Positions 47,053-60,500 of a stretch of DNA of 64,000 bases are shown in pieces. The notes below the pieces were generated by a model. It made no database searches. It had not been told where the DNA came from and worked only from the letters and a program-made list of their open reading frames with translations. The position numbers were made by a program, and so were the translations under genes. This DNA comes from Uranotaenia lowii (taxonomy: Eukaryota > Arthropoda > Insecta > Diptera > Culicidae). Each line of letters starts with the position of its first letter. Position 1 is the stretch's first letter. Location: positions 157,423,519-157,487,518 of the forward strand of contig NC_073693.1 of assembly GCF_029784155.1 (NCBI RefSeq), given 5' to 3'.

Positions 47053-47863
47053 GTTCATTAATTGTTACTTTATGAAACGAAGGGTTGATGCTTTTTAATT
47101 ATACGCGAGCTTTAAAATACCGGAAGGACGTTCGATTTGTGAAAAAAGCGCGGAACACGACAACTACGACAGTAGAGTTCTCGAAGAAATATCAAAGACT
47201 CAATTTTCTTCAAATCTTGTTTTGAATAACGCTTAAATTGTCATATTTAGCAGAGTTAGGACAAATTAACATTAAAAAGTACTGTTTTTATCAGAATTCA
47301 AAATAAATCATGGTTTTCGGTATTTAAACCTTTGTAATGTTCTATAGCAGGGATGAGCAACACGCGGCCCTCGAGACATTTTTGTGCGGCCTGCGATGCT
47401 TTTCTTAAATAAAATTTATTCCTCGAATTTTGTACAAATGGTTGTTAATTATCATTTCTTAATGTAAAATTGGAGTTTTTTTTTATTCAGTTCACTAAAT
47501 GTATCAAACATTTTCAAAAAAATCACAACGTCAGTTTCTAACTTTTTCCAGTTAGTCATTGATAAATTATTAAAAAGTATATTCCTTATTCTGGACTAGA
47601 AATTTGTCTCAAAATTATTTCTAAGCAGTCAACTATTCAAATTATTTAAATAAATTTCCAAAACACAGCTTTGAAAAATATTTGAATTCTTAAATAAATA
47701 TCGGATCAGGTTAAAAATTCACAATGGTTTATTGTTTGGAAATTGATTGTTAATGTTTATTATTCATCCTAAAACTATACATACTTTTTTTTTCTTCATA
47801 TTCAACTGATGAATTGATTGAGGAATTCTACTGCAGTATTTTGAATTTGAAAAAAACAATAGT
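47053..47863. other. Intergenic DNA with a possible lone hAT-type end
   Basis: No gene recognised. CAGGGATGAGCAACACGCGG at 47347, followed by GGCCTGCGATGC, resembles a hAT terminus with a GGCC-rich subterminal region. I found no inverted partner in the window. Confidence 0.4.
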
Positions 47864-48302
47864 TGTTCCGAATCGTCTCAAGCAAAGTTCAGTGGACTGT
47901 ATTAAACACTGACGATCGGAACAGAACACTTAATTTGTCCACACACTGGGGGAGAAAATGGGGCAATTAATGTCACTAAAACTCTATCACTGTCCTGGGG
48001 GATTGATCCCGGTGATAGTCTCACTAGAACGGGGTATTTCGTCTTTCAATAACACTCGTTTTGTTCCGGGGGAAACTTAACTTTATTCCCTTAATCGATC
48101 GACCGACGGGGTTAAAAATAAGGAGGCGATGTTGCTTGGTTGGAAGTTGCTTTGGACTCATTTATTACTCCTATCTTATCAGCTGTTTCTGTTAGCACGA
48201 TCGATAGTCGATCGTGCCACGGAGAATGAGTTCTTAGGAGAGAATTTACTTCCCGTTGATATCGGTAGGGTGGCTCAGCTAAAAGTTATATAATCCAAAA
48301 CA
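47864..48302 (-). repeat. 3' LTR of a BEL/Pao element (about 439 bp)
   Basis: On minus it starts TGTTTTGGATTATATAAC directly after a polypurine tract and contains GGGAATAAAG (polyadenylation signal). The proposed end is ...CGGAACA at 47864; that edge is uncertain because no second LTR is in the window. It carries a palindrome GCACGATCGA-TAG-TCGATCGTGC at 48195-48217. Assignment to BEL/Pao rests on the adjoining gag. Confidence 0.65.
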
Positions 48303-48316
48303 TGCCGGCCCCCTTG
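48303..48316 (-). promoter_or_regulatory. Polypurine tract of the BEL/Pao element
   Basis: On minus, TTCAAGGGGGCCGGCA immediately precedes TGTTTTGG. It is a G/A-rich run in the right place to prime plus-strand synthesis. Confidence 0.7.
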
Positions 48317-50179
48317 AAACCAGCCGGATTTCAACAAAGTGTTGCAAATAAATCTAACTCTAACTTTGAATTCATCACTAGCAAACTTACATTATACAAT
48401 TCAAGTTATAAGAGTAAATAAAAAATAAAAACTAAAATGCAAATTATTTTTGTCAAACGATTCGCTCGTGTAACCGACACATAATTTCGCATCGATTTCA
48501 ATTTCTCGCACTCGCTCCATACGTTGTGTGGTGGTGATCGCTTGCCGAAACCTATAGCCCATACAGCCAGTGGTAATGATGAAAACAATGCCGTTTGCTT
48601 GCAGCCAAAATCTTGGAGTAATTACCGTATGCAATTACAACAAAGGCAACAATTTTGCCTGCTTTGTGTATGCATGCGAGATATACCAGATATACGTCTG
48701 ATGGTGGCTGGTCTCGTTCCGTTTGGTGGTGATCATCATCAATCGAATCTCCTGCTGGTGGTGTGAAATTTCGATCAGCTGGTTGGGACACAAATCCACC
48801 CGTTGCTGCTGCTGACTGAGACACTAGGACATGTCGATTCATCGCACAAATATTTATCGCAAACTTTCTGTACTTGGAAAATAATATTTTGTCGGTGGAT
48901 ATGCGTTGAAGGCTCGATGTTGTCTTGATGATTCATTCGGTGCGTGGGTTTATGCTGTACAAACCAGGGCGACTGTTGTGGTGGTGGAAATGGATGATTT
49001 TCCGGAATGGACTCTTCTCGTAAGTGGTTGGGATGCTCTCGTTGATCGGAAGTACCGCAAGGTGGATTGGTGAACCGATGGAAAACGTGAAATGGTTCAT
49101 GGAATATAAGAATGTTCGGAAGAATTTTAGTTCTATTTAAATGATATTACAAAATGCTCCATTGCATAAATTCACCAGACTCATTCTGACATTCTACTGA
49201 CAAAAACATTAACATGCAGACTCAAAACTGACGATTTTTACTGACTCATTCTTACTGAAGTTATTTCTGACGGATTTACAAACGATGATTTTCTGAAATA
49301 AATGTTTATGACAATTGGGGATCTGACAAAATCTTTTTCAGAATGTGTTTCAATTCTGGTATTACAATGATCGCGTTATGTCAACTCACCCAACTGCGAT
49401 TTCTGGGGAGGACTATTTTTTTAAAAGGACAAATTAACAATCATTCCGACTTAAATATTCTGATTTTATGGTAATTCTAGGCAGACAGATCAGATAACCA
49501 ATTCAATCACTGATAAATGCGTTCAATGCTTTACTGAACTCTGCGTGTACCTCTCTGCGTTGAACAACTGTCGCAGTGTTACAAAGAGAAGTGTAAGATG
49601 TAGGACTGCAGCTGCATTCTACTGACTGGGCCCACCATCAATCCGTTATTAAATAAAATGCCGGTTGAGGTGTTGCACTTTATCGAAAGCTACATGTATA
49701 GCCTTGTGTTTCTGATGTTCAGTTTCAGCATTGAATGGTTTAGCGAGTGGTATGAACGCATTATTCAAATTTTTTGACCATCGGACTTTTTTTTGACTCG
49801 CTCATTAAGCAATTGGTCTACTTCATTTACTGACAAAATTCTGACTCAAGCGAGGCTCTCCTGATCCTTTGATCAGGTTTCTCTGACAGACTTAATTCTG
49901 AATATTGTTCTGACGAATTCAAGGCGTACCTGATCACAATGATCAGGCCCCTTTAAACTGACACATAACTCTGAATGTTTCTCTAACCATTTTCGAATAC
50001 AATCCTGAAAAATCTGACCTTTGTGTTGCGCTTTTAATCCAACAATTAACAATAAATAGCAGAGCGGAGTGGTAATTTGGCAACTCAAAATTAAAGACGA
50101 TTTCCGCACCAATCTCGCAGTGTTAACGTGATACTGTAAACTGTAATTGCGAACGGATTCAAATACACGAATGAGTAAC
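48317..50179 (-). pseudogene. Internal BEL/Pao region without recognisable pol
   Basis: About 1.9 kb lies between the gag frame and the PPT, far less than the pol (protease, RT, RNase H, integrase) expected there. No RT or integrase motif is seen in any minus frame. Short frames such as 49873-50214 carry no recognisable domain. TCTGAC/GTCAGA-like motifs recur at 49180-49930. A large internal deletion is the simplest explanation. Confidence 0.5.
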
Positions 50180-50212
50180 GTTCTAGCAATGGTATGGTCT
50201 GTCGACGGCAGC

Positions 50213-51083
50213 ATTTAAAGGAACGCCCTCACTCCATCTTTGAGTGGGCCCAAAAGTCTGCGATAACGAATTATTTGTGGCAAATTGTGGATATTGTTGT
50301 GGGTTAGTTGATTGAATCACTGGGTAGGAATTGGTGGATGGGGGAGGTGCTTGATTTTGTGTGCGCTGTGGTTGATAATGTGAGCTTGGTCTGAACTGGT
50401 TCACCTGTTGTTGACTTACAGATATTGATTGATGCTGTGTACTTGGCATAAAATGGTTCACCGGTTGTTGGCTGACAGAATTTAGTCTACGACGCGTTTG
50501 TGGAACGGAGGAAACGTACGGTTGTGAGTAACTGCGAGGTGCCCCGTAGTGCAGAAGTGAATGGTGTTTCTTCTGGCAGTAATGGCAGGGACCTTTAGAA
50601 CAAAATTTTGGAATATGTCCAGGAGAAAAACAGTTCGTGCAAAGCCGGTGTTGGTTAACTTCTGACACACGCTTATCTATAGTCCAACTCTGAAATTCAC
50701 GACATTGAAATACCTTGTGGAAAGCTTCACCGCAGAACACACAACGTCCTCTAGGGCGCGACAATACACGAATGATTGTAGCATTTGATTCGTTGAACCC
50801 TGACTCCGGTGGATTGGTGGATAGGAGGGATTGGAGAACAAGACACTGATCACGCAAGAAATCCATTATTTTGGCGAACGTAGGAACCTCCTTCGAGTTG
50901 TGATGCGTCTCCCAATGGCGAAGGGTAACTGCATCCAGACGCATACACACCATGTGAGCAAGTATCGTTGACCAATTTTCCGTTAGCTCACCAACCTTAC
51001 TCAACATTTGCAAGTTCTTGTCAAAATCACTTATCAACCTATTCAGTGACTCACAGTTCTCTCTTCGCATCGGCTCAATAGCA
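50213..51083 (-). CDS. gag: BEL/Pao Gag, C-terminal part with zinc knuckles (cut by gap)
   Basis: An open frame on minus running from the assembly gap to a stop at about 50183. The N-terminal side is a helical Gag-like region (LNRLISDFDKNLQMLSKVGE, WSTILAHMVCMRLD, HWETHHNSKEVPTF). Three metal-binding motifs follow: CVFCGEAFHKVFQC and CTNCFSPGHIPKFC (both CX2CX4HX4C), and CHYCQKKHHSLLH. The remainder is a low-complexity Q/P/S/N-rich tail with two similar copies of QPVNHFMPSTQHQSISVS. Gag packages element RNA in the cytoplasmic particle. The frame ends in PYHC without running into protease. The 5' end is hidden by the N run, so length and integrity are unknown. Confidence 0.75.
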
Positions 51084-51583
51084 NNNNNNNNNNNNNNNNN
51101 NNNNNNNNNNNNNNNNNNNNNNNNNNNNNNNNNNNNNNNNNNNNNNNNNNNNNNNNNNNNNNNNNNNNNNNNNNNNNNNNNNNNNNNNNNNNNNNNNNNN
51201 NNNNNNNNNNNNNNNNNNNNNNNNNNNNNNNNNNNNNNNNNNNNNNNNNNNNNNNNNNNNNNNNNNNNNNNNNNNNNNNNNNNNNNNNNNNNNNNNNNNN
51301 NNNNNNNNNNNNNNNNNNNNNNNNNNNNNNNNNNNNNNNNNNNNNNNNNNNNNNNNNNNNNNNNNNNNNNNNNNNNNNNNNNNNNNNNNNNNNNNNNNNN
51401 NNNNNNNNNNNNNNNNNNNNNNNNNNNNNNNNNNNNNNNNNNNNNNNNNNNNNNNNNNNNNNNNNNNNNNNNNNNNNNNNNNNNNNNNNNNNNNNNNNNN
51501 NNNNNNNNNNNNNNNNNNNNNNNNNNNNNNNNNNNNNNNNNNNNNNNNNNNNNNNNNNNNNNNNNNNNNNNNNNNNNNNNNNN
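51084..51583. other. Assembly gap, exactly 500 N
   Basis: 500 consecutive N, probably a placeholder of unknown true size. The left side is BEL/Pao gag and the right side is 68-bp satellite, so their true adjacency is unproven. Open frames read through the N run are meaningless. Confidence 0.99.
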
Positions 51584-54500
51584 GGGATCACAACTTTAAA
51601 ATGCGTTTTCTGGCCTATAGAAGCGTTTTTCGGTGATTCTGAGCTTAATTTGGGATCACAACTTTAAAATGCGTTTTCTGGCCTTTAGAAGCGTTTTTCG
51701 GGGATTCTGAGCCTAATTTGGGATCACAACTTTAAAATGCGTTTTCCGGCCTTTAGAAGCGTTTTTCGGGGATTCTGAGCTTAATTTGGGATCACAACTT
51801 TAACATGCGTTTTCTGGCCTTTAGAAGCGTTTTTCGGGGATTCTGAGCTTAATTTGGGATCACAACTTTAAAATGCGTTTTCTGGCCTTTAGAAGCGTTT
51901 TTCGGGGATTCTGAGCTTAATTTGGGATCACAACTTTAAAATGCGTTTTTCGGCCTTTAGAAGCGTTTTTCGGGGATTCTGAGCTTAATTTGGGATCACA
52001 ACTTTAAAATGCGTTTTCTGGCCTTTAGAAGCGTTTTTCGGGGATTCTGAGCTTAATTTGGGATCACAACTTTAAAATGCCTTTTTTGGCCTTTAGAAGC
52101 GTTTTTCGGAGATTCTGAGCTTAATTTGGGATCACAACTTGAAAATGCGTTTTCTGGCCTTAGGAAGCGTTTTTCGGGGATTCTGAGCTTAATTTGGGAT
52201 CACAACTTTAAAATGCGTTTTCTGGCCTTTAGAAGCGTTTTTCGGGGATTCTGAGCTTAATTTGGGATCACAACTTTAACATGCGTTTTCTGGCCTTTAG
52301 AAGCGTTTTTCGGGGATTCTGAGCCTAATTTGGGATCACAACTTTAAAATGCGTTTTCTGGCCTTAGGAAGCGTTTTTCGGGGATTCTGAGCCTAATTTG
52401 GGATCACAACTTTAAAATGCGTTTTCTGGCCTTTAGAAGCGTTTTTCGGAGATTCTAAGCTTAATTTGGGATCACAACTTTAAAATGCATTTTCTGGCCT
52501 TTAGAAGCGTTTTTCGGGGATTCTGAGCTTAATTTGGGATCACAACTTTAAAATGCGTTTTCTGGCCTTTAGAAGCGTTTTTCGGGGATTCTGAGCTTAA
52601 TTTGGGATCACAACTTTAAAATGCGTTTTCCGGCCTTTAGAAGCGTTTTTCGGGGATTCTGAGCTTAATTTGGGATCACAACTTTAACATGCGTTTTCTG
52701 GCCTTTAGAAGCGTTTTTCGGGGATTCTGAGCCTAATTTGGGATCACAACTTTAAAATGCGTTTTCCGGCCTTTAGAAGCGTTTTTCGAGGATTCTGAGC
52801 TGAATTTGGGATCACAACTTTAAAATGCGTTTTCTGGCCTTTAGAAGCGTTTTTCGGAGATTCTGAGCTGAATTTGGGATCACAACTTTAAAATGCGTTT
52901 TCTGGCCTTTAGAAGCGTTTTTCGGGGATTCTGAGCCTAATTTGGGATCACAACTTTAAAATGCGTTTTCCGGCCTTTAGAAGCGTTTTTCGGGGATTCT
53001 GAGCTTAATTTGGGATCACAACTTTAAAATGCGTTTTCTGGCCTTTAGAAGCGTTTTTCGGGGATTCTGAGCCTAATTTGGGATCACAACTTTAAAATGC
53101 GTTTTCCGGCCTTTAGAAGCGTTTTTCGGGGATTCTGAGCTTAATTTGGGATCACAACTTTAACATGCGTTTTCTGGCCTTTAGAAGCGTTTTTCGGGGA
53201 TTCTGAGCTTAATTTGGGATCACAACTTTAAAATGCGTTTTCTGGCCTTTAGAAGCGTTTTTCGGGGATTCTGAGCTTAATTTGGGATCACAACTTTAAA
53301 ATGCGTTTTTCGGCCTTTAGAAGCGTTTTTCGGGGATTCTGAGCTTAATTTGGGATCACAACTTTAAAATGCGTTTTCTGGCCTTTAGAAGCGTTTTTCG
53401 GGGATTCTGAGCCTAATTTGGGATCACAACTTTAAAATGCGTTTTCCGGCCTTTAGAAGCGTTTTTCGGGGATTCTGAGCTTAATTTGGGATCACAACTT
53501 TAAAATGCGTTTTCTGGCGTTTAGAAGCGTTTTACGGGGATTCTAAGCCTAATTTGGGATCACAACTTTAAAATGCGTTTTCCGGCCTTTAGAAGCGTTT
53601 TTCGGGGATTCTGAGCTGAATTTGGGATCACAACTTTAACATGCGTTTTCTGGCCTTTAGAAGCGTTTTTCGGGGATTCTGAGCCTAATTTGGGATCACA
53701 ACTTTAAAATGCGTTTTCTGGCCTTAGGAAGCGTTTTTCGGGGATTCTGAGCTTAATTTGGGATCACAACTTTAAAATGCATTTTCTGGCCTTTAGAAGC
53801 GTTTTTCGGGGATTCTGAGCTTAATTTGGGATCACAACTTTAAAATGCGTTTTCTGGCCTATAGAAGCGTTTTTCGGTGATTCTGAGCTTAATTTGGGAT
53901 CACAACTTTAAAATGCGTTTTCTGGCCTTTAGAAGCGTTTTTCGGGGATTCTGAGCCTAATTTGGGATCACAACTTTAAAATGCGTTTTCCGGCCTTTAG
54001 AAGCGTTTTTCGGGGATTCTGAGCTTAATTTGGGATCACAACTTTAACATGCGTTTTCTGGCCTTTAGAAGCGTTTTTCGGGGATTCTGAGCTTAATTTG
54101 GGATCACAACTTTAAAATGCGTTTTCTGGCCTTTAGAAGCGTTTTTCGGGGATTCTGAGCTTAATTTGGGATCACAACTTTAAAATGCGTTTTTCGGCCT
54201 TTAGAAGCGTTTTTCGGGGATTCTGAGCTTAATTTGGGATCACAACTTTAAAATGCGTTTTCTGGCCTTTAGAAGCGTTTTTCGGGGATTCTGAGCTTAA
54301 TTTGGGATCACAACTTTAAAATGCCTTTTTTGGCCTTTAGAAGCGTTTTTCGGAGATTCTGAGCTTAATTTGGGATCACAACTTGAAAATGCGTTTTCTG
54401 GCCTTAGGAAGCGTTTTTCGGGGATTCTGAGCTTAATTTGGGATCACAACTTTAAAATGCGTTTTCTGGCCTTTAGAAGCGTTTTTCGGGGATTCTGAGC

Positions 54501-57500
54501 TTAATTTGGGATCACAACTTTAAAATGCGTTTTTCGGCCTTTAGAAGCGTTTTTCGGGGATTCTGAGCTTAATTTGGGATCACAACTTTAAAATGCGTTT
54601 TCTGGCCTATAGAAGCGTTTTTCGGTGATTCTGAGCTTAATTTGGGATCACAACTTTAAAATGCGTTTTCTGGCCTTTAGAAGCGTTTTTCGGGGATTCT
54701 GAGCCTAATTTGGGATCACAACTTTAAAATGCGTTTTCCGGCCTTTAGAAGCGTTTTTCGGGGATTCTGAGCTTAATTTGGGATCACAACTTTAACATGC
54801 GTTTTCTGGCCTTTAGAAGCGTTTTTCGGGGATTCTGAGCTTAATTTGGGATCACAACTTTAAAATGCGTTTTCTGGCCTTTAGAAGCGTTTTTCGGGGA
54901 TTCTGAGCTTAATTTGGGATCACAACTTTAAAATGCGTTTTTCGGCCTTTAGAAGCGTTTTTCGGGGATTCTGAGCTTAATTTGGGATCACAACTTTAAA
55001 ATGCGTTTTTCGGCCTTTAGAAGCGTTTTTCGGGGATTCTGAGCTTAATTTGGGATCACAACTTTAAAATGCCTTTTTTGGCCTTTAGAAGCGTTTTTCG
55101 GAGATTCTGAGCTTAATTTGGGATCACAACTTGAAAATGCGTTTTCTGGCCTTAGGAAGCGTTTTTCGGGGATTCTGAGCTTAATTTGGGATCACAACTT
55201 TAAAATGCGTTTTCTGGCCTTTAGAAGCGTTTTTCGGGGATTCTGAGCTTAATTTGGGATCACAACTTTAAAATGCGTTTTCTGGCCTTTAGAAGCGTTT
55301 TTCGGGGATTCTGAGCCTAATTTGGGATCACAACTTTAAAATGCGTTTTCCGGCCTTTAGAAGCGTTTTTCGGGGATTCTGAGCTTAATTTGGGATCACA
55401 ACTTTAAAATGCGTTTTCTGGCCTTTAGAAGCGTTTTTCGGGGATTCTGAGCCTAATTTGGGATCACAACTTTAAAATGCGTTTTCCGGCCTTTAGAAGC
55501 GTTTTTCGGGGATTCTGAGCTTAATTTGGGATCACAACTTTAACATGCGTTTTCTGGCCTTTAGAAGCGTTTTTCGGGGATTCTGAGCTTAATTTGGGAT
55601 CACAACTTTAAAATGCGTTTTCTGGCCTTTAGAAGCGTTTTTCGGGGATTCTGAGCTTAATTTGGGATCACAACTTTAAAATGCGTTTTTCGGCCTTTAG
55701 AAGCGTTTTTCGGGGATTCTGAGCTTAATTTGGGATCACAACTTTAAAATGCGTTTTCTGGCCTTTAGAAGCGTTTTTCGGGGATTCTGAGCCTAATTTG
55801 GGATCACAACTTTAAAATGCGTTTTCTGGCCTTAGGAAGCGTTTTTCGGGGATTCTGAGCTTAATTTGGGATCACAACTTTAAAATGCATTTTCTGGCCT
55901 ATAGAAGCGTTTTTCGGGGATTCTGAGCTTAATTTGGGATCACAACTTTAAAATGCGTTTTTCGGCCTTTAGAAGCGTTTTTCGGGGATTCTGAGCTTAA
56001 TTTGGGATCACAACTTTAAAATGCGTTTTCTGGCGTTTAGAAGCGTTTTACGGGGATTCTAAGCCTAATTTGGGATCACAACTTTAAAATGCGTTTTCCG
56101 GCCTTTAGAAGCGTTTTTCGGGGATTCTGAGCTGAATTTGGGATCACAACTTTAACATGCGTTTTCTGGCCTTTAGAAGCGTTTTTCGGGGATTCTGAGC
56201 CTAATTTGGGATCACAACTTTAAAATGCGTTTTCTGGCCTTAGGAAGCGTTTTTCGGTGATTCTGAGCTTAATTTGGGATCACAACTTTAAAATGCATTT
56301 TCTGGCCTTTAGAAGCGTTTTTCGGGGATTCTGAGCTGAATTTGGGATCACAACTTTAAAATGCGTTTTCCGGCCTTTAGAAGCGTTTTTCGGGGATTCT
56401 GAGCTGAATTTGGGATCACAACTTTAACATGCGTTTTCTGGCCTTTAGAAGCGTTTTTCGGGGATTCTGAGCCTAAATTGGGATCACAACTTTAAAATGC
56501 GTTTTCTGGCCTTAGGAAGCGTTTTTCGGGGATTCTGAGCTTAATTTGGGATCACAACTTTAAAATGCATTTTCTGGCCTATAGAAGCGTTTTTCGGGGA
56601 TTCTGAGCTTAATTTGGGATCACAACTTTAAAATGCGTTTTCTGGCCTATAGAAGCGTTTTTCGGTGATTCTGAGCTTAATTTGGGATCACAACTTTAAA
56701 ATGCATTTTCTGGCCTTTAGAAGCGTTTTTCGGGGATTCTGAGCTGAATTTGGGATCACAACTTTAAAATGCGTTTTCTGGCCTATAGAAGCGTTTTTCG
56801 GGGATTCTGAGCTTAATTTGGGATCACAACTTTAAAATGCATTTTCTGGCCTATAGAAGCGTTTTTCGGGGATTCTGAGCTTAATTTGGGATCACAACTT
56901 TAAAATGCGTTTTTCGGCCTTTAGAAGCGTTTTTCGGGGATTCTGAGCTTAATTTGGGATCACAACTTTAAAATGCGTTTTCTGGCCTTTAGAAGCGTTT
57001 TTCGGGGATTCTGAGCCTAATTTGGGATCACAACTTTAAAATGCGTTTTCTGGCCTTAGGAAGCGTTTTTCGGGGATTCTGAGCTTAATTTGGGATCACA
57101 ACTTTAAAATGCATTTTCTGGCCTATAGAAGCGTTTTTCGGGGATTCTGAGCTTAATTTGGGATCACAACTTTAAAATGCGTTTTTCGGCCTTTAGAAGC
57201 GTTTTTCGGGGATTCTGAGCTTAATTTGGGATCACAACTTTAAAATGCGTTTTCTGGCGTTTAGAAGCGTTTTACGGGGATTCTAAGCCTAATTTGGGAT
57301 CACAACTTTAAAATGCGTTTTCCGGCCTTTAGAAGCGTTTTTCGGGGATTCTGAGCTGAATTTGGGATCACAACTTTAACATGCGTTTTCTGGCCTTTAG
57401 AAGCGTTTTTCGGGGATTCTGAGCCTAATTTGGGATCACAACTTTAAAATGCGTTTTCTGGCCTTAGGAAGCGTTTTTCGGGGATTCTGAGCTTAATTTG

Positions 57501-60500
57501 GGATCACAACTTTAAAATGCATTTTCTGGCCTATAGAAGCGTTTTTCGGGGATTCTGAGCTTAATTTGGGATCACAACTTTAAAATGCGTTTTCTGGCCT
57601 ATAGAAGCGTTTTTCGGTGATTCTGAGCTTAATTTGGGATCACAACTTTAAAATGCATTTTCTGGCCTTTAGAAGCGTTTTTCGGGGATTCTGAGCTGAA
57701 TTTGGGATCACAACTTTAACATGCGTTTTCTGGCCTTTAGAAGCGTTTTTCGGGGATTCTGAGCCTAATTTGGGATCACAACTTTAAAATGCGTTTTCTG
57801 GCCTTAGGAAGCGTTTTTCGGGGATTCTGAGCCTAATTTGGGATCACAACTTTAAAATGCGTTTTCTGGCCTTTAGAAGCGTTTTTCGGAGATTCTAAGC
57901 TTAATTTGGGATCACAACTTTAAAATGCATTTTCTGGCCTTTAGAAGCGTTTTTCGGGGATTCTGAGCTTAATTTGGGATCACAACTTTAAAATGCGTTT
58001 TCTGGCCTTTAGAAGCGTTTTTCGGGGATTCTGAGCTTAATTTGGGATCACAACTTTAAAATGCGTTTTCCGGCCTTTAGAAGCGTTTTTCGGGGATTCT
58101 GAGCTTAATTTGGGATCACAACTTTAACATGCGTTTTCTGGCCTTTAGAAGCGTTTTTCGGGGATTCTGAGCCTAATTTGGGATCACAACTTTAAAATGC
58201 GTTTTCCGGCCTTTAGAAGCGTTTTTCGAGGATTCTGAGCTGAATTTGGGATCACAACTTTAAAATGCGTTTTCTGGCCTTTAGAAGCGTTTTTCGGAGA
58301 TTCTGAGCTGAATTTGGGATCACAACTTTAAAATGCGTTTTCTGGCCTTTAGAAGCGTTTTTCGGGGATTCTGAGCCTAATTTGGGATCACAACTTTAAA
58401 ATGCGTTTTCCGGCCTTTAGAAGCGTTTTTCGGGGATTCTGAGCTTAATTTGGGATCACAACTTTAAAATGCGTTTTCTGGCCTTTAGAAGCGTTTTTCG
58501 GGGATTCTGAGCCTAATTTGGGATCACAACTTTAAAATGCGTTTTCCGGCCTTTAGAAGCGTTTTTCGGGGATTCTGAGCTTAATTTGGGATCACAACTT
58601 TAAAATGCGTTTTCTGGCCTTTAGAAGCGTTTTTCGGGGATTCTGAGCTTAATTTGGGATCACAACTTTAAAATGCGTTTTCTGGCCTTTAGAAGCGTTT
58701 TTCGGGGATTCTGAGCTTAATTTGGGATCACAACTTTAAAATGCGTTTTCTGGCCTTTAGAAGCGTTTTTCGGGGATTCTGAGCTTAATTTGGGATCACA
58801 ACTTTAAAATGCGTTTTCTGGCCTTTAGAAGCGTTTTTCGGGGATTCTGAGCCTAATTTGGGATCACAACTTTAAAATGCGTTTTCCGGCCTTTAGAAGC
58901 GTTTTTCGGGGATTCTGAGCTTAATTTGGGATCACAACTTTAAAATGCGTTTTCTGGCGTTTAGAAGCGTTTTACGGGGATTCTAAGCCTAATTTGGGAT
59001 CACAACTTTAAAATGCGTTTTCCGGCCTTTAGAAGCGTTTTTCGGGGATTCTGAGCTGAATTTGGGATCACAACTTTAACATGCGTTTTCTGGCCTTTAG
59101 AAGCGTTTTTCGGGGATTCTGAGCCTAATTTGGGATCACAACTTTAAAATGCGTTTTCTGGCCTTAGGAAGCGTTTTTCGGGGATTCTGAGCTTAATTTG
59201 GGATCACAACTTTAAAATGCATTTTCTGGCCTTTAGAAGCGTTTTTCGGGGATTCTGAGCTTAATTTGGGATCACAACTTTAAAATGCGTTTTATGGCTT
59301 TAGGAAGCGTTTTTCGGGGAGTCTAAGCTTAATTTGGGATCAGAACTTTAAAATGCGTTTTCTGGCTTTAGGAAGCGTTTTTCGGGGATTCTGAGCTTAA
59401 TTTGGGATCACAACTTTAAAATGCGTTTTCTGGCCTTTAGAAGCGTTTTTCGGGGATTCTGAGCTTAATTTGGGATCACAACTTTAAAATGCGTTTTCTG
59501 GCCTTTAGAAGCGTTTTTCGGGGATTCTGAGCCTAATTTGGGATCACAACTTTAAAATGCGTTTTCCGGCCTTTAGAAGCGTTTTTCGGGGATTCTGAGC
59601 TTAATTTGGGATCACAACTTTAAAATGCGTTTTCTGGCCTTTAGAAGCGTTTTTCGGAGATTCTGAGCTGAATTTGGGATCACAACTTTAAAATGCGTTT
59701 TCTGGCCTTTAGAAGCGTTTTTCGGGGATTCTGAGCCTAATTTGGGATCACAACTTTAAAATGCGTTTTCTGGCCTTTAGAAGCGTTTTTCGGGGATTCT
59801 GAGCCTAATTTGGGATCACAACTTTAAAATGCGTTTTCCGGCCTTTAGAAGCGTTTTTCGAGGATTCTGAGCTGAATTTGGGATCACAACTTTAACATGC
59901 GTTTTCTGGCCTTTAGAAGCGTTTTTCGGAGATTCTGAGCTTAATTTGGGATCACAACTTTAAAATGCGTTTTCTGGCCTTAGGAAGCGTTTTTCGGAGA
60001 TTCTGAGCTTAATTTGGGATCACAACTTTAAAATGCATTTTCTGGCCTTTAGAAGCGTTTTTCGGGGATTCTGAGCTTAATTTGGGATCACAACTTTAAA
60101 ATGCGTTTTCTGGCCTATAGAAGCGTTTTTCGGTGATTCTGAGCTTAATTTGGGATCACAACTTTAAAATGCGTTTTCTGGCGTTTAGAAGCGTTTTACG
60201 GGGATCCTGAGCTTAATTTGGGATCACAACTTTAAAATGCATTTTCTGGCCTTTAGAAGCGTTTTTCGGGGATTCTGAGCTTAATTTGGGATCACAACTT
60301 TAAAATGCGTTTTATGGCTTTAGGAAGCGTTTTTCGGGGAGTCTAAGCTTAATTTGGGATCAGAACTTTAAAATGCGTTTTCTGGCTTTAGGAAGCGTTT
60401 TTCGGGGATTCTGAGCTTAATTTGGGATCACAACTTTAAAATGCGTTTTCTGGCCTTTAGAAGCGTTTTTCGGGGATTCTGAGCTTAATTTGGGATCACA

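Larger units (their letters stand above)
46471..47086. repeat. Possible MITE split by the SINE (17-bp imperfect inverted ends)
   Basis: AACCCTTCATTTCATGA at 46471-46487 is matched in inverted orientation by TTATGAAACGAAGGGTT at 47070-47086, with two mismatches. With the SINE and one target duplication removed, the pair would bound an element of about 150 bp. No clear target duplication was identified. Confidence 0.35.

Noticed and set aside
47347..47400. Second complete hAT element
   Set aside because: Only one terminus-like sequence (CAGGGATGAGCAACACGCGG) is present. No inverted partner or 8-bp duplication was found, so it is mentioned only as a possible lone end.
51018..51599. Open frames reading through the N gap
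   Set aside because: They are made almost entirely of unknown residues and reflect the placeholder, not sequence.
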